Below, in pieces: positions 17,424 through 26,250 of a stretch of DNA of 53,567 bases; within the stretch, counting starts at the first letter, position 1; each line of letters starts with the position of its first letter. The notes below the pieces were generated by a model. The model ran no database searches. It was not told where the DNA came from and saw only the letters and a program-made list of their open reading frames with translations. This stretch comes from Opitutia bacterium Tous-C1TDCM (GTDB taxonomy: Bacteria; Verrucomicrobiota; Verrucomicrobiia; Opitutales; Opitutaceae), in assembly GCA_002288455.1 (NCBI GenBank), contig NEUS01000009.1, forward strand, positions 1-53,567. Direction: 5' to 3'. The translations under genes were made by a program, and so were the position numbers.

Positions 17424-17966
17424 ATGTCGCCCAAACGCCTCACCGTCCTCGTCCTCTCCGTCGTCGCCGCACTGGTCTTCTATTTCTGGGGCCGACCCGC
17501 CGCGCCGGAATCCGGGGCCGCCCCGGCCCGCCCGGGCGCACCTGCGCCGGTCTCCGCCGCCGCCGGGGTTCCCGATTCCGCTGCCGCCAATACGAACCGC
17601 GCCGCAACTCCGGCCGCCGCCGCCCGCTCCACCCTCGCCGACGGCCTCAACTCCCCCAACCAGGACATCTTCGCCGACCTGCGCCAAATCAACGACCTGT
17701 TCGGTGCGTACCGCTCGAACTTTCCCCGCGACGGCAATCCCTCCGGCAGCAACGCCGAAATCACCGCCGCCCTCGCCGGGAAAAACAGACTGCAGCTCGC
17801 CCTGATCCCGCCCGACCACCCCGCGATCAACCGCGACGGCGAGCTCTGCGACCGCTGGGGCACCCCGTTTTTCCTCCATCCGGAAAGCGGCGCCCGCATG
17901 GACCTGCGCAGCGCCGGCCCCGATCGGAAAATGTGGACCGACGACGACCTCGTCTTCGACCGCTGA
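17424..17966 (+). CDS. Membrane-anchored protein with GspG-like C-terminus
   Basis: 180 residues. One N-terminal membrane helix (LTVLVLSVVAALVFYFWG) is followed by an Ala/Pro-rich linker (about 28-70) and a small soluble domain. The C-terminus reads CDRWGTPFFL, then SAGPDRKMWTDDDLVF. This resembles the end of type II secretion major pseudopilins (DxWGxP, SxGPDG, DDI), although no prepilin peptidase site (GFTLIE-like) is present. Function is unknown. It follows DUF1501 with only the heptamer array between them. The other DUF1800/DUF1501 pair has a true prepilin-like gene just upstream (45888), so a pilin-like partner may be part of this system. Confidence 0.7.
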   Translation: MSPKRLTVLVLSVVAALVFYFWGRPAAPESGAAPARPGAPAPVSAAAGVPDSAAANTNRAATPAAAARSTLADGLNSPNQDIFADLRQINDLFGAYRSNFPRDGNPSGSNAEITAALAGKNRLQLALIPPDHPAINRDGELCDRWGTPFFLHPESGARMDLRSAGPDRKMWTDDDLVFDR

Positions 17967-18065
17967 CCGCCGCTACATCCCGCCCTGCCGTGGCCGGAGT
18001 ACCGACAAACGATTGAGCCGACGTCCCTTGGTTTTGGCCTTTGGGAACCGGACTTTTTGATCTGG

Positions 18066-18126
18066 GATTTCACGGAATCTCACGGACAAAAAATCCATCA
18101 TCCGTGCCCATCTGTGAAATCTGTGG
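18066..18126 (+). repeat. Inverted CACGGA/TCTGTG repeat array
   Basis: Left arm GATTTCACGGA (18066-18076), extended by ATCTCACGGAC, pairs with TCTGTGAAATC (18111-18121), preceded by CATCCGTGCC. The units recur at roughly 9-10 bp. Arrays of this look (ATCCGTG/ATCTGTG, ending TGTGGTTAA) are, from memory, common between genes in several phyla. It may serve as a terminator after the gene ending at 17966. Confidence 0.7.
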
Positions 18127-18264
18127 TTAAGGTCTGAAAGCTCGGGAAACTCGTCCCAAGCGGCGCTTCCCCCTTCCGCAAATCTTGCCGATCTCATCGC
18201 GCCGATTTGCCAAATCCGAATTCCCGGTTGCGCCAACCTCTCCGGGCGGTACGGTCCGACCGTC

Positions 18265-18630
18265 ATGGTTCGCCGCCTGTTTCTGTTGATCCTCGCCTGT
18301 GCCTGCGCTCTCGCGCCGGTGCACGCGGCGTGGACCATCGCTGCGGACGCCGCCGAATCCTGCTGCTGCCCGTCGAAGTGCCCCTGCACCCCGACCGACT
18401 GCGCTCCGGCTCCCGCTTCGCGCACCGCGTCCCCGACTCCGCTCGCTCCCGCCGCCGTGCCCAGCGCCGGCGTCCGCCAGCTCGCGCGCCCGGCCCGCCC
18501 GGCCTTTTCCGTTTTTGTCTCGTCCGCCCCGTCCGACCGCGCCGCCCTTTCGCGGGCGCCCGAGTTCCGGACGCCGGCCCCCGCTGCCACATCCGCGCTG
18601 TTCCGCGCGCATTGCAGCTGGCTGATCTGA
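18265..18630 (+). CDS. Small exported Cys-rich protein at head of metal-efflux cluster
   Basis: 121 residues. A signal peptide (MVRRLFLLILACACALAPVHA) is followed by a cysteine cluster CCCPSKCPCTPTDCAP near residues 33-48, then a Pro/Ala-rich low-complexity tail. No known domain is recognised. The Cys cluster could bind soft metal ions such as Cu(I) or Ag(I). Position supports this: it is the first gene before TRASH/YHS-like proteins and CusCBA-like efflux components on the same strand. The tail is typical of high-GC sequence, so the gene is real mainly on the strength of its signal peptide and location. Confidence 0.6.
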   Translation: MVRRLFLLILACACALAPVHAAWTIAADAAESCCCPSKCPCTPTDCAPAPASRTASPTPLAPAAVPSAGVRQLARPARPAFSVFVSSAPSDRAALSRAPEFRTPAPAATSALFRAHCSWLI

Positions 18631-18819
18631 GTCTCCGGCCTGCGGTGTGCCCGGCGGTCGTCGACCCTCGGCTTCACCCGCAATGCCCTCCCGTTCGTCC
18701 GGCCCGCACCCGCGTGCGGCCGTGCCCTGTCGACCTCCCGTCTGTCCGCCTGGCTGCGCCGCCACCCGCGGTGCGGCCCCTGCAAGATTCCCTTTTCCGT
18801 TCCGTCTTTGTTACCAACC

Positions 18820-19221
18820 ATGAAAAACCAAATCCTCCTCGCCGCCGCCCTCCTGGGCGTTTCCACGTTCGGCTTCTCCGCCGATTCCAAATCCCCGCAC
18901 GCGGGTCACAACGCCAAGGCCGCGGCCCCCGCGGCCAAGACCGCCGGCGCGCTCGTTTCCGTCACGGAAAAAGACGCCGCCTGGGCCGCCAAGGCCCGCA
19001 AGGACTACCCGCTCGAGGTGTGCATCGCCTCCGATGAAAAGCTCGGCAGCATGGGCGACGGCTCCGTCTTCATCTGGCGCGCCGAAGGCAAGGCCGACCG
19101 CCTCGTGATCTTCTGCTGCGAGGGCTGCGTCGACGACTTCAAAGGCGACCCCGCCAAGCACCTGAAGAAACTCGACACCGCCGCCGCCGCCAAAGCGAAA
19201 GCTGCCGGCAAAAAATCCTGA
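18820..19221 (+). CDS. Exported TRASH/YHS-like metal-binding protein
   Basis: 133 residues. A signal peptide (MKNQILLAAALLGVSTFGFSA) is followed by HAGHN, a short Ala/Lys linker, and a domain ending in RLVIFCCEGCVDDFKGDPAKHL. The pattern FCCxGCxxxFxxDPxKxL is that of TRASH/YHS-type metal-binding modules found with copper systems. The ATG at 18820 opens the signal peptide; a TTG start 12 bp upstream is less likely. The TolC-like gene follows after 4 bp. The likely role is periplasmic metal sensing or delivery to the efflux complex. Confidence 0.75.
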   Translation: MKNQILLAAALLGVSTFGFSADSKSPHAGHNAKAAAPAAKTAGALVSVTEKDAAWAAKARKDYPLEVCIASDEKLGSMGDGSVFIWRAEGKADRLVIFCCEGCVDDFKGDPAKHLKKLDTAAAAKAKAAGKKS

Positions 19222-19225
19222 TCCC

Positions 19226-20473
19226 GTGATCGCGCGCCCGACGTTGCTCCTCGTTCTGCTCGGCCTGGCCGGTCCCGCCTCCGCCGCGGAACCGGCCGGC
19301 CCCGGCCTGCTCGAGGCCGTCGGGCGCGCGCCCCAACTCCAGGCCGCGGCCCGCCGGATCGAGGCCGCCCAAGCCCGCACCGGCGCCGCAGGCCGGCTCG
19401 CCGATCCCGAAGTCGAAGCCATGGGTTCCCGCGTCAACGCCGACGCCATGGGCGAAAACCGCGACATGTGGGAACTCAGCGTGCGCCAGCCCCTGCCCAA
19501 ACGCGGCGAACGCGCCGCCGATCTCGCCCGCGCCACCGCCGCAGTCGGCCTGGCCGAGGCGGACTTCGCGCTGACCGCGGGCGACCTCGCCGCGGAAGTC
19601 GCCTTGGCCTTGGCGGAAGCCGACGGCGCCGACGCCCGCGTCGCCCTGCTCGAAATCCAAATCCCCCGCCTCCAAGCCGCCCTCCAAAGCATCGACGCAC
19701 GCCTCGCTGCCGGCCTCACGCCGCAGATCGCCGATCGCCTCGCGTTCCAAAACCGCCTCGCCGGGATGCAGCTGGAACTCGAACAACTCCGGCGCCTCGC
19801 CGCCGACCAACGCGCCTTGGCCCGCGGCCGCCTCGGACTCGCCCCCGAAGCCCCGCTGCCCGCCTTCGCGGCCCCGGAGGTTTCCGAAATCGACGCCGCC
19901 GATGCCGCGACCGTCGCCGTCGCCCGCGCCCGCATCGCCGAAGCCGACGCCATGGGCAAAATGGCCCGGGCCGGCGCCAATCCGATGACTTCCGTCGGCC
20001 TGCGCTTCGAGCGCGAACGCAGCAGTATGGGCAATCAGGATACGGTCGGCCTCGCCGTCTCCTCCGAGATCCCGTGGCGCACCCGCCGCTATGCCCGCGC
20101 GGAGGTCCGCGCCGCCGAAGCCGACCGCGCCGCCGCCACGGCCGATGCCGAAGCCGCCCGCCATCGCATCGCCGCCGCCGTTTCCCGCGTCGCCCGCGCC
20201 GAACGTGTCGCCGCCGCCGCCCGCCAGCTCTCCGCCGGCACCCAGGCGCGCCTCGACGCGGAACACGAGGCCCTCTCCCGCAGCCTCGGCGCGACCCGGC
20301 ACGGAGGCGGCATGGCCGGCGACTCCGCCGTGCTCCACGCCGTCGACATCCTCGACCGCTCCACCGCCCTGCAAATCCAGATCCTCGAAGCCGAAACCTC
20401 GGCCCGCACCGCCCGTGCCGAACTCTGGCGCTACCTCCCGCCCCGCCGGTTGCTGCCTTCCGTCCAAAATTGA
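19226..20473 (+). CDS. TolC-family outer membrane factor (CusC-like)
   Basis: 415 residues, GTG start 4 bp after the previous stop. A signal peptide (about 1-21, ending ASAAEP) is followed by the helical, Ala/Glu/Arg-rich repeats of outer membrane efflux proteins: PQLQAAARRIEAAQARTG, LADPEVE and RQPLPKRGER near the start, then GLRFERERSSMGNQDTVGLAVSSEIPW in the second half. It is the exit duct of a tripartite RND pump with the adaptor at 20851 and the inner membrane pump at 22211. Metal context (YHS-like genes on both sides) suggests Cu/Ag or related ions. Confidence 0.85.
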   Translation: MIARPTLLLVLLGLAGPASAAEPAGPGLLEAVGRAPQLQAAARRIEAAQARTGAAGRLADPEVEAMGSRVNADAMGENRDMWELSVRQPLPKRGERAADLARATAAVGLAEADFALTAGDLAAEVALALAEADGADARVALLEIQIPRLQAALQSIDARLAAGLTPQIADRLAFQNRLAGMQLELEQLRRLAADQRALARGRLGLAPEAPLPAFAAPEVSEIDAADAATVAVARARIAEADAMGKMARAGANPMTSVGLRFERERSSMGNQDTVGLAVSSEIPWRTRRYARAEVRAAEADRAAATADAEAARHRIAAAVSRVARAERVAAAARQLSAGTQARLDAEHEALSRSLGATRHGGGMAGDSAVLHAVDILDRSTALQIQILEAETSARTARAELWRYLPPRRLLPSVQN

Positions 20474-20477
20474 TCCG

Positions 20478-20846
20478 ATGAAATCCATCTTCCTCTTCCT
20501 CGCCACCTTCGCCCTCGGCGCCGTCGCCGCCCTCGCCGTCCGCACCGCCCGCCACGACCCGGCTCCCGTTTCCTCGTTTCCGGTCTCCGGTCTCCCCACT
20601 CCGGTTTCGGCAGCTCCGGTTTCCCCTGCCCCGTCTCCGGTCTCCGGTCTCCCAATTCCGGTCTCGAAATCGCCGGTCAACACCGTCTGCGCCATTTGCG
20701 GCATGGACGTGGACCCGAAACTGCCCACCGCCGAATACCAGGGCAAAACCATCGGCTTCGGCTGCCGCATGTGCCCGCCGAAGTTCAAGGCCGAGCCCGA
20801 CAAATTCGGCCCGCTCTACCTGCGCAACGAAGTCGTCAAACGCTGA
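20478..20846 (+). CDS. YHS-like metal-binding protein with repeat-derived linker
   Basis: 122 residues: an N-terminal membrane helix or signal (MKSIFLFLATFALGAVAALAV), a Pro/Val/Ser linker at about 31-63, and a C-terminal YHS-type module with CAICGMDVDP, AEYQGKTIGFGCRMCPPKFKA. Such modules deliver or sense copper-like ions. The linker is encoded by a heptamer array (20568-20665) whose GGTCTCC unit matches the intergenic array at 17296-17410. Because 7 is not a multiple of 3, the array is read in all three phases, giving a 7-residue amino-acid period (PVSGLPT, PVSAAPV). It lies 4 bp after the TolC-like gene and 4 bp before the adaptor gene. Confidence 0.8.
   Translation: MKSIFLFLATFALGAVAALAVRTARHDPAPVSSFPVSGLPTPVSAAPVSPAPSPVSGLPIPVSKSPVNTVCAICGMDVDPKLPTAEYQGKTIGFGCRMCPPKFKAEPDKFGPLYLRNEVVKR
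20568..20665 (+). repeat. Heptamer array inside a coding sequence
   Basis: Units CGTTTCC, GGTCTCC (repeated), CCACTCC, GGTTTCG and CAATTCC in a largely 7-bp register. It encodes residues 31-63 of the YHS-like protein without breaking the frame. Confidence 0.8.
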
Positions 20847-20850
20847 TCCC

Positions 20851-22158
20851 ATGCGCCGGTCCTCCTTGCTCGTCGCCGCGGCCGGTCTTGCCGCCGGCAT
20901 CGCCACCGTCGCCTTGATTCCGGGCGCCACGCTTTTCACCGCCGCCGCGCCCGACTCCGCCGGCGCCGCCGCTCCCGGCGAACGCTGGGCTTGCCCGATG
21001 ATGGACTTCATCGGCCGGCGCCCCGGCGACTGCCCGGTGTGCGGCATGAAAATGACCAAGGTCACCGCCGGGGAACTCACCCGCGAACAGCAGAACCGCA
21101 TGGGCATCGCACTCTCGACCGTAACCACCGGTCCCGCCGTGGCGACGATCCGCGCCTACGGCACCGTCCGCTACGACGACCGCACCCTGCAGATCGTCGT
21201 TCCGCGCGTCGCCGGGCGTATCGTGAAACGCCACCCCGCCGCCCTTCATCCCGGCACCCTCGTCGCCGCCGGCGATCCGGTCGTCGATCTCTACAGTCCC
21301 GAAGTCTTCGCCGCGCAGGGCGAACTCGCCGCCGCGCTGAAACTGGCCGACGGCCATGCCATCCACGCCCTGCTCGAACGCTTCACCCGCTGGAATCTGC
21401 GCCCGCTCGCCGATGCCGTTCTCCAGGGCGGCGCCCCGGTCGATTCCTTCACCCTCGCCTCGCCGTTCGCCGGCATTGTGGTCCTCGCCCTCGAAGGCGA
21501 AGGCATGGCCGCCGCCCGCCTCCCCGTCGTCGGCACCGAAGTGATGGCGGACACTCCGCTCCTCCGCCTCGTCGAGCCCCGCACCTTTATGGTCGTCGTG
21601 CACGTCCCGGAAGCCCGCGCCCATTGGCTGCGCGAAGGCCAGTCCGTGCGCCTCGCCTCCGACGACCGCGGCGAATTGCCCGACGTCGCCGCCCGCATCA
21701 CCTGGCTCGCGCCCGAACTCAACGCCGAGATCCGCTCCCGCGAGGTCCACCTCCATCTCACGGATCCCAACGGCCGCCTCCTCGTCGGCAGTCTCGTCAA
21801 CGCCCGGATCGATGCCGCCCTCGGTCCCGACCTCGCCGCCGCCGCCACCGCCGCAGCGTTTACCCTCGTGCCGAAATCAGCCGTGCTCTCCACCGGCGTA
21901 CGCCATGTCGCCTGGCGCGTCTCCGGCCGCGAAAGCGACGGCCGCCTCCGCTTCGAACTCGCGCCCCTCGCCCTCGGCCCGCGGCTCGAAACCGACCGCG
22001 GCCACGACGCCTTCATCGTCCGCGCCGGCCTGAAACCCGGCGACGAAGTCGCCACGCAAGGCGCCTTCCTGATCGACAGCCAAGCCCAACTCGCCGGCAC
22101 GCCCAGCCTCCTCTTCCCCCTCGGAGCCGCCGCGGCCGCCCCTGCCCACACCCACTGA
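20851..22158 (+). CDS. RND efflux periplasmic adaptor with heavy-metal-binding domain (CusB-like)
   Basis: 435 residues. An N-terminal membrane segment or signal is followed by the heavy-metal-binding motif ERWACPMMDFIGRRPGDCPVCGM (about 48-70), then the hybrid-motif adaptor fold: GTVRYDDRTLQIVVPRVAGRI (first beta-barrel/lipoyl half), a helical hairpin around EVFAAQGELAAALKLA, SPFAGIV (second lipoyl half), and C-terminal GLKPGDEVATQGAFLIDSQAQL. It links the CusA-like pump to the TolC-like duct. CPxC plus CGM is typical of Cus/Czc-type metal adaptors. Spacing of 4 bp to the previous gene and 52 bp to the pump gene supports one operon. Confidence 0.9.
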   Translation: MRRSSLLVAAAGLAAGIATVALIPGATLFTAAAPDSAGAAAPGERWACPMMDFIGRRPGDCPVCGMKMTKVTAGELTREQQNRMGIALSTVTTGPAVATIRAYGTVRYDDRTLQIVVPRVAGRIVKRHPAALHPGTLVAAGDPVVDLYSPEVFAAQGELAAALKLADGHAIHALLERFTRWNLRPLADAVLQGGAPVDSFTLASPFAGIVVLALEGEGMAAARLPVVGTEVMADTPLLRLVEPRTFMVVVHVPEARAHWLREGQSVRLASDDRGELPDVAARITWLAPELNAEIRSREVHLHLTDPNGRLLVGSLVNARIDAALGPDLAAAATAAAFTLVPKSAVLSTGVRHVAWRVSGRESDGRLRFELAPLALGPRLETDRGHDAFIVRAGLKPGDEVATQGAFLIDSQAQLAGTPSLLFPLGAAAAAPAHTH

Positions 22159-22210
22159 TTTCGCTCGGCCCGTTTCTTCTTTCCGCCTTTTCCAGGTTTC
22201 ATCTTTTCCG

Positions 22211-25200
22211 GTGCTCACCTTCGCCATCCGCAATCCCTTTTTGACCCTCGCCGCGTCGCTCGCCCTCGCGTTCGCCGGTCTGTGGGCGTGGCGCCAGGTG
22301 CCGGTGGATGCGATCCCCGACCTGAGCGACAACCAGGTCATCGTTTGGGCCGAATGGCCGGGCCAGAGTCCGCAGGATATCGACCAGCAGGTCACCTCGC
22401 GCCTCGCCCGCGAACTCCAGGGCCTGCCCGGCGTGCAGACCGTCCGCGGCATGTCGCTTTACGGCGCCGCCTACCTCTACGTCATCTTCGAGGAACGCCG
22501 CGACCTCTACGATTGCCGCACGCGCGTCCTCGAACGGCTTTCCCAAGTTCAAGGTCTGTTGCCCGCCGGGGTGAATCCCCGCCTCGGCCCCGACACCACC
22601 GCCATGGGCCAGATCTACGCCTTCACGCTCCAGGGCCCGCGCGATCTCGAGGCAAAACGCTACCTGCTCGACCAAGTCGTCGTGCCCGCCCTCCGCGCCG
22701 TTCCCGGCGTCGCCGAGGTCGCCCCCGCCGGCGGCGTCGTGCGCGAGTACCAGATCGACGTCGATCCCCTCCGCCTCGAGGAACAGGGCCTCACGCTCGA
22801 CCTGCTGATGATGGCCGTGCGCTCGGCCGGCCGCGACACCGGCGCCATGAGCGTCGAACGCAGCGGCGTCGAAACCATGCTCCGCGGCGTCGGCTTTATC
22901 CGCTCCGTCGCCGACGTCGAAAACATCGTCCTCCGCGGCAACCGCGCCCTCGGTGCCGGCCTCCGCCTCGGCGATGTCGCCACCGTTTCCCTCGGCGGCC
23001 AATTCCGCCAGGGCCTGCTCGCCGACGCCCACCAGGAACACGTCGGCGCCATAGTCGGCCTGCGCGTGCGCGAGGATCCGAAACGCGTCATCGACGCCGT
23101 CAAACGCCGCCTCGCCGACCTCGCGCCGACCTTCGCCCGCGAGCAGGTCAGCGTCGTCCCGTTCTACGACCGTTCCCAGCTCATCCGCGAAACCACCGCC
23201 ACCCTGTCGTCGACCCTCGTCGAGGCCGTCGTCACCACCGCGTTGGTTGTCATTGTTTTCCTGTTACACGCGCGGGCCAGCCTCGCCGTCGCCGTCAGCC
23301 TGCCGCTCGGCATGCTCTTCACGTTTCTCGTGATGCACCTCGTCGGGGTCGGCGCCAACATCATGAGCCTCGCCGGCATCGCGATCGCGATCGGCGTGAT
23401 GGTCGATTTCGGCATCATCATGACCGAAAACATCACGCAGCACCTCGTCGACCTGCAGGAAAAATGCCGGCGCGAGGGCCGCGCGCTGCCGACCTCGCCC
23501 TTCGACGCGGAAATCACCGCCGCCGTGATCGCCGGCGCCCGCGAAGTCGCCCGCCCGCTCCTCACCTCGGCCGCCACCACCGTCATCGGCTTTTTGCCGA
23601 TCTTCGCTTTGCAGGATCAGGCCGGCCGGCTCTTCGCCCCGCTCGCCCTGACCAAGTCCCTCGCGATCAGCGGCGCCGTCCTCTTCGGCACGCTCCTCGT
23701 GCCCGTGCTCTGCCGCCTGCTCCTGCCGCCGTGGCAGGTGCGCAAACCGATCTTGCTCGCCGCCGCCGGACTCGCCGGCGGCCTCGCCTTCGGCTGGTTC
23801 GTCCGCGACGGCTGGAGTTTGCCGCAGGACTACGGCCGCTGGGCCCTGACCGTACCCGGCTGGCTCTTCGCCCCGCTCTTCGGCGGCGCCGTCGCGCTGC
23901 TCGTCTGGCGCCTCGGCCGCGAACGCCTCGTCAACTACGAGGAGAACCCCGCCAGCCGCGCCATCCACGTCGCCTACGAGTGGGCCTACGTCCGCATCCA
24001 GCGCCACAAGGTCGCGTTCACCGCCGCCATCGCCTCGCTCGCCTTCGGCGGCTACCTGCTCGGTCTCGGCTGGCCGACGGTGAGTTGGCCGCTCCGGCAA
24101 GGCTTCGCCCTCGTCGGTGCCGATCTCTCGCGCACCGCCTTCGACCAGGCGCTCGCCCGCGCGTTTCCCGGCGTCGGTTCCAGTTTCCTCCCGCCGCTCG
24201 ACGAGGGCAGCCTGCTCTTCATGCCGTCGATTCCCGCCGCCGGCGGTCTCGGGGAAACGCAGCGCATCATGCTCGCGCAAAACCGGCTCATCGAATCCAT
24301 CCCCGAGGTCGCGCACGTCATGGGCAAAATGGGCCGCGCCGAAACCGCCCTCGATCCCGCGCCTCTCGGCATGATCGAAACCGTCGTGCTGCTCAAACCG
24401 TACGCCGATTGGCCGGCGCACCCGTTCACCCGGCCCGACGGTACCGAGGAGCAACGCCCGCGCACCCTCGCCGAAGTCCGCGCCGCCCTCGCCGCGATTT
24501 CCGATATTCCCGGAGTCGCGCCGAGTTGGCTCCAGCCGATCGAGACGCGCGTCGTCATGCTCTCCACCGGCATCCGCAGCCTCATCGCGCTGCAGATGCT
24601 CGGCGACGACAGCGACGCCCTCGAGCGTTTCGCCGAAGCCGCCGAAAAAGTCGTCCAGGAAACGCCCGGCGCCGCCGACGTCCAGATGCAGCGCGAGGGC
24701 GGCAAACCCTACGCCGAGATCCGCCTCGACCCCGCGAAGCTCGCGCGCTTCGGCCTCACCAACGAACAGGTCATGCGGACCGTCGAGACCGCCTTCGGCG
24801 GCATGGCCGTCACCTACTCCGTCGAGGGCGCCCTGCGCTATCCGGTCCGGCTCCGCTACCCGCGCGAACTCCGCGACGACGCCGACGAACTCACCCAGCT
24901 CCAGGTTCCCGTCACCGCCGGCCACGGCGCCATTCCGCTTTCGAACCTCCTCGCGACGCCGACCGTTCACACGCTCGCCTTCGCCGATGCCTCCGGCTCC
25001 CGACTCTCCGCCTTCACGGCCCAACTCTCGCTCTCCCACCAGCGCAACCTCACCTTCCTCTCGCCCGGGCGCGCCGAACTCACCTTGCCCGCCGGCGAAG
25101 CCCTCGAATCCGTCCTCGCCCCCCTCCCCGCCGCCGCCCGGCCCGCCGCGGTCTCCTCCCGCCCGAGCGAACTCGGGCTCACCTACACCGTCGGCCCGAT

Positions 25201-25915
25201 GGCCATCCGCTCCGAAGGCGGCAAGCGCACGCAATACGTGCTCCTCAACGCCCGCGGCCGCGGCGAGGTCGAGGTCGTGCGCGACGCCGACGCTCGTCTG
25301 CGCGCCGCGCTCGCCGCCGGCACCCTCGCGCTGCCCGCCGGCGCCACCTACCGCTGGGTCGGCCGCTACGAACAGAAACTCAAAGCCGACGCCTCGCTCC
25401 GCTGGATCATCGCCGCCTCGCTCGCCGTGATGGTGATTCTGATCTACGTCGGCACGCGCTCCTGGCTCATCACCGCGATCATCATTTTCGCCAACGCCAG
25501 CGTCACCACCGCCGGCGGCTTCTTCTTCGTCTGGTGGTGGGGCGCCGAACTCACCACCGCCGTCATCGTCGGCTTCATCGTGCTGCTCGGCGTCATGTTC
25601 AACGACGGCATCTTGCTCGGCACCTACCTGCAGGAAAAATTCGCCACGCCGCCGCGCGATGTCGCCGACGTCCATGCCCGGGTCTTCCAGGCGGGCCTCC
25701 GCCGCCGGCGCCCCGCGATCATGACGAATGCCACGACTTTGCTCTCCCTCGTGCCCGTGCTCTGGGCCACCGGCCGCGGCGCCGAACTCATGATCCCCAT
25801 GGTCCTGCCCGTCGTCGGCGGCATGCTCTTCGATATCGTATCCCTTTTCTCGGTACCCGTGTTCTACACCTGGTATTGGGAACGGAAACTCGCCCGCCGG
25901 CCCGCGGCCCGCTGA
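22211..25915 (+). CDS. CusA/CzcA-family heavy-metal RND transporter
   Basis: 1234 residues, GTG start. The N-terminus (FAIRNPFLTLAASLALAFAG, VPVDAIPDLSDNQVIVWAEWPGQSP) is that of heavy-metal RND pumps. TM4 reads AIAIGVMVDFGIIMTEN, the form with a conserved Asp and Glu. LLFMPSIPAAGG and the QVPVTAGHGAIPLSNL region are typical. The protein is about 190 residues longer than the usual 1040. An extra stretch between the two halves (about 520-600) has two hydrophobic segments (ILLAAAGLAGGLAFGWFV and WLFAPLFGGAVALLVW), and another insert lies near 960-1000. Substrate is inferred as Cu(I)/Ag(I) from CusB-like motifs and the linked Cu(I) ATPase; Czc-type ions are possible. Confidence 0.92.
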   Translation: MLTFAIRNPFLTLAASLALAFAGLWAWRQVPVDAIPDLSDNQVIVWAEWPGQSPQDIDQQVTSRLARELQGLPGVQTVRGMSLYGAAYLYVIFEERRDLYDCRTRVLERLSQVQGLLPAGVNPRLGPDTTAMGQIYAFTLQGPRDLEAKRYLLDQVVVPALRAVPGVAEVAPAGGVVREYQIDVDPLRLEEQGLTLDLLMMAVRSAGRDTGAMSVERSGVETMLRGVGFIRSVADVENIVLRGNRALGAGLRLGDVATVSLGGQFRQGLLADAHQEHVGAIVGLRVREDPKRVIDAVKRRLADLAPTFAREQVSVVPFYDRSQLIRETTATLSSTLVEAVVTTALVVIVFLLHARASLAVAVSLPLGMLFTFLVMHLVGVGANIMSLAGIAIAIGVMVDFGIIMTENITQHLVDLQEKCRREGRALPTSPFDAEITAAVIAGAREVARPLLTSAATTVIGFLPIFALQDQAGRLFAPLALTKSLAISGAVLFGTLLVPVLCRLLLPPWQVRKPILLAAAGLAGGLAFGWFVRDGWSLPQDYGRWALTVPGWLFAPLFGGAVALLVWRLGRERLVNYEENPASRAIHVAYEWAYVRIQRHKVAFTAAIASLAFGGYLLGLGWPTVSWPLRQGFALVGADLSRTAFDQALARAFPGVGSSFLPPLDEGSLLFMPSIPAAGGLGETQRIMLAQNRLIESIPEVAHVMGKMGRAETALDPAPLGMIETVVLLKPYADWPAHPFTRPDGTEEQRPRTLAEVRAALAAISDIPGVAPSWLQPIETRVVMLSTGIRSLIALQMLGDDSDALERFAEAAEKVVQETPGAADVQMQREGGKPYAEIRLDPAKLARFGLTNEQVMRTVETAFGGMAVTYSVEGALRYPVRLRYPRELRDDADELTQLQVPVTAGHGAIPLSNLLATPTVHTLAFADASGSRLSAFTAQLSLSHQRNLTFLSPGRAELTLPAGEALESVLAPLPAAARPAAVSSRPSELGLTYTVGPMAIRSEGGKRTQYVLLNARGRGEVEVVRDADARLRAALAAGTLALPAGATYRWVGRYEQKLKADASLRWIIAASLAVMVILIYVGTRSWLITAIIIFANASVTTAGGFFFVWWWGAELTTAVIVGFIVLLGVMFNDGILLGTYLQEKFATPPRDVADVHARVFQAGLRRRRPAIMTNATTLLSLVPVLWATGRGAELMIPMVLPVVGGMLFDIVSLFSVPVFYTWYWERKLARRPAAR

Positions 25916-25926
25916 GCCGAGCTCAA

Positions 25927-26053
25927 GCAGTTGAGAGAGCTTGGCTGAGAGTTGAGAGCAAATCCGTTCGTTTCGTCAGGTTGCTGGATTCGGCGACGTT
26001 TTCCGTGGCTCGGTTCGGTCCTTCAACTTTCACCTTTCAACGTTCGACTGCAT
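25927..26053. repeat. Dispersed inverted-arm element, copy B
   Basis: About 127 bp after the RND pump gene. It has the same left flank (GCAGTTGAGAGA, then CTTGG, then GAGTTGAG) and the same 55-nt core (25959-26013) as copy A at 12186. Its right arm uses a different heptamer (TTCAACT, TTCACCT, TTCAACG), so the core is conserved while the arm unit has switched. Confidence 0.8.
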
Positions 26054-26250
26054 TTGTCCGGCTGAGGCCGACCGGCCGCGCCCGCCCGCCCGCGGCCGGT
26101 AGGTACATACCCGACAGCCGGACCGGCCCGCGGCGCGTATCATCCCGCCCTGAACGCACCACGCTTTCGCCGGGATTCCATTTTCCGCATCCACCCGCGC
26201 TTCGGCACCCGTGAAACCGCGCCGGCGCGAAAATCGCCGGGGACTTCGTG
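26054..26250. other. Intergenic gap without recognised genes
   Basis: About 200 bp between element copy B and the phosphatase gene. No gene, tRNA or clear terminator is seen. Confidence 0.5.
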
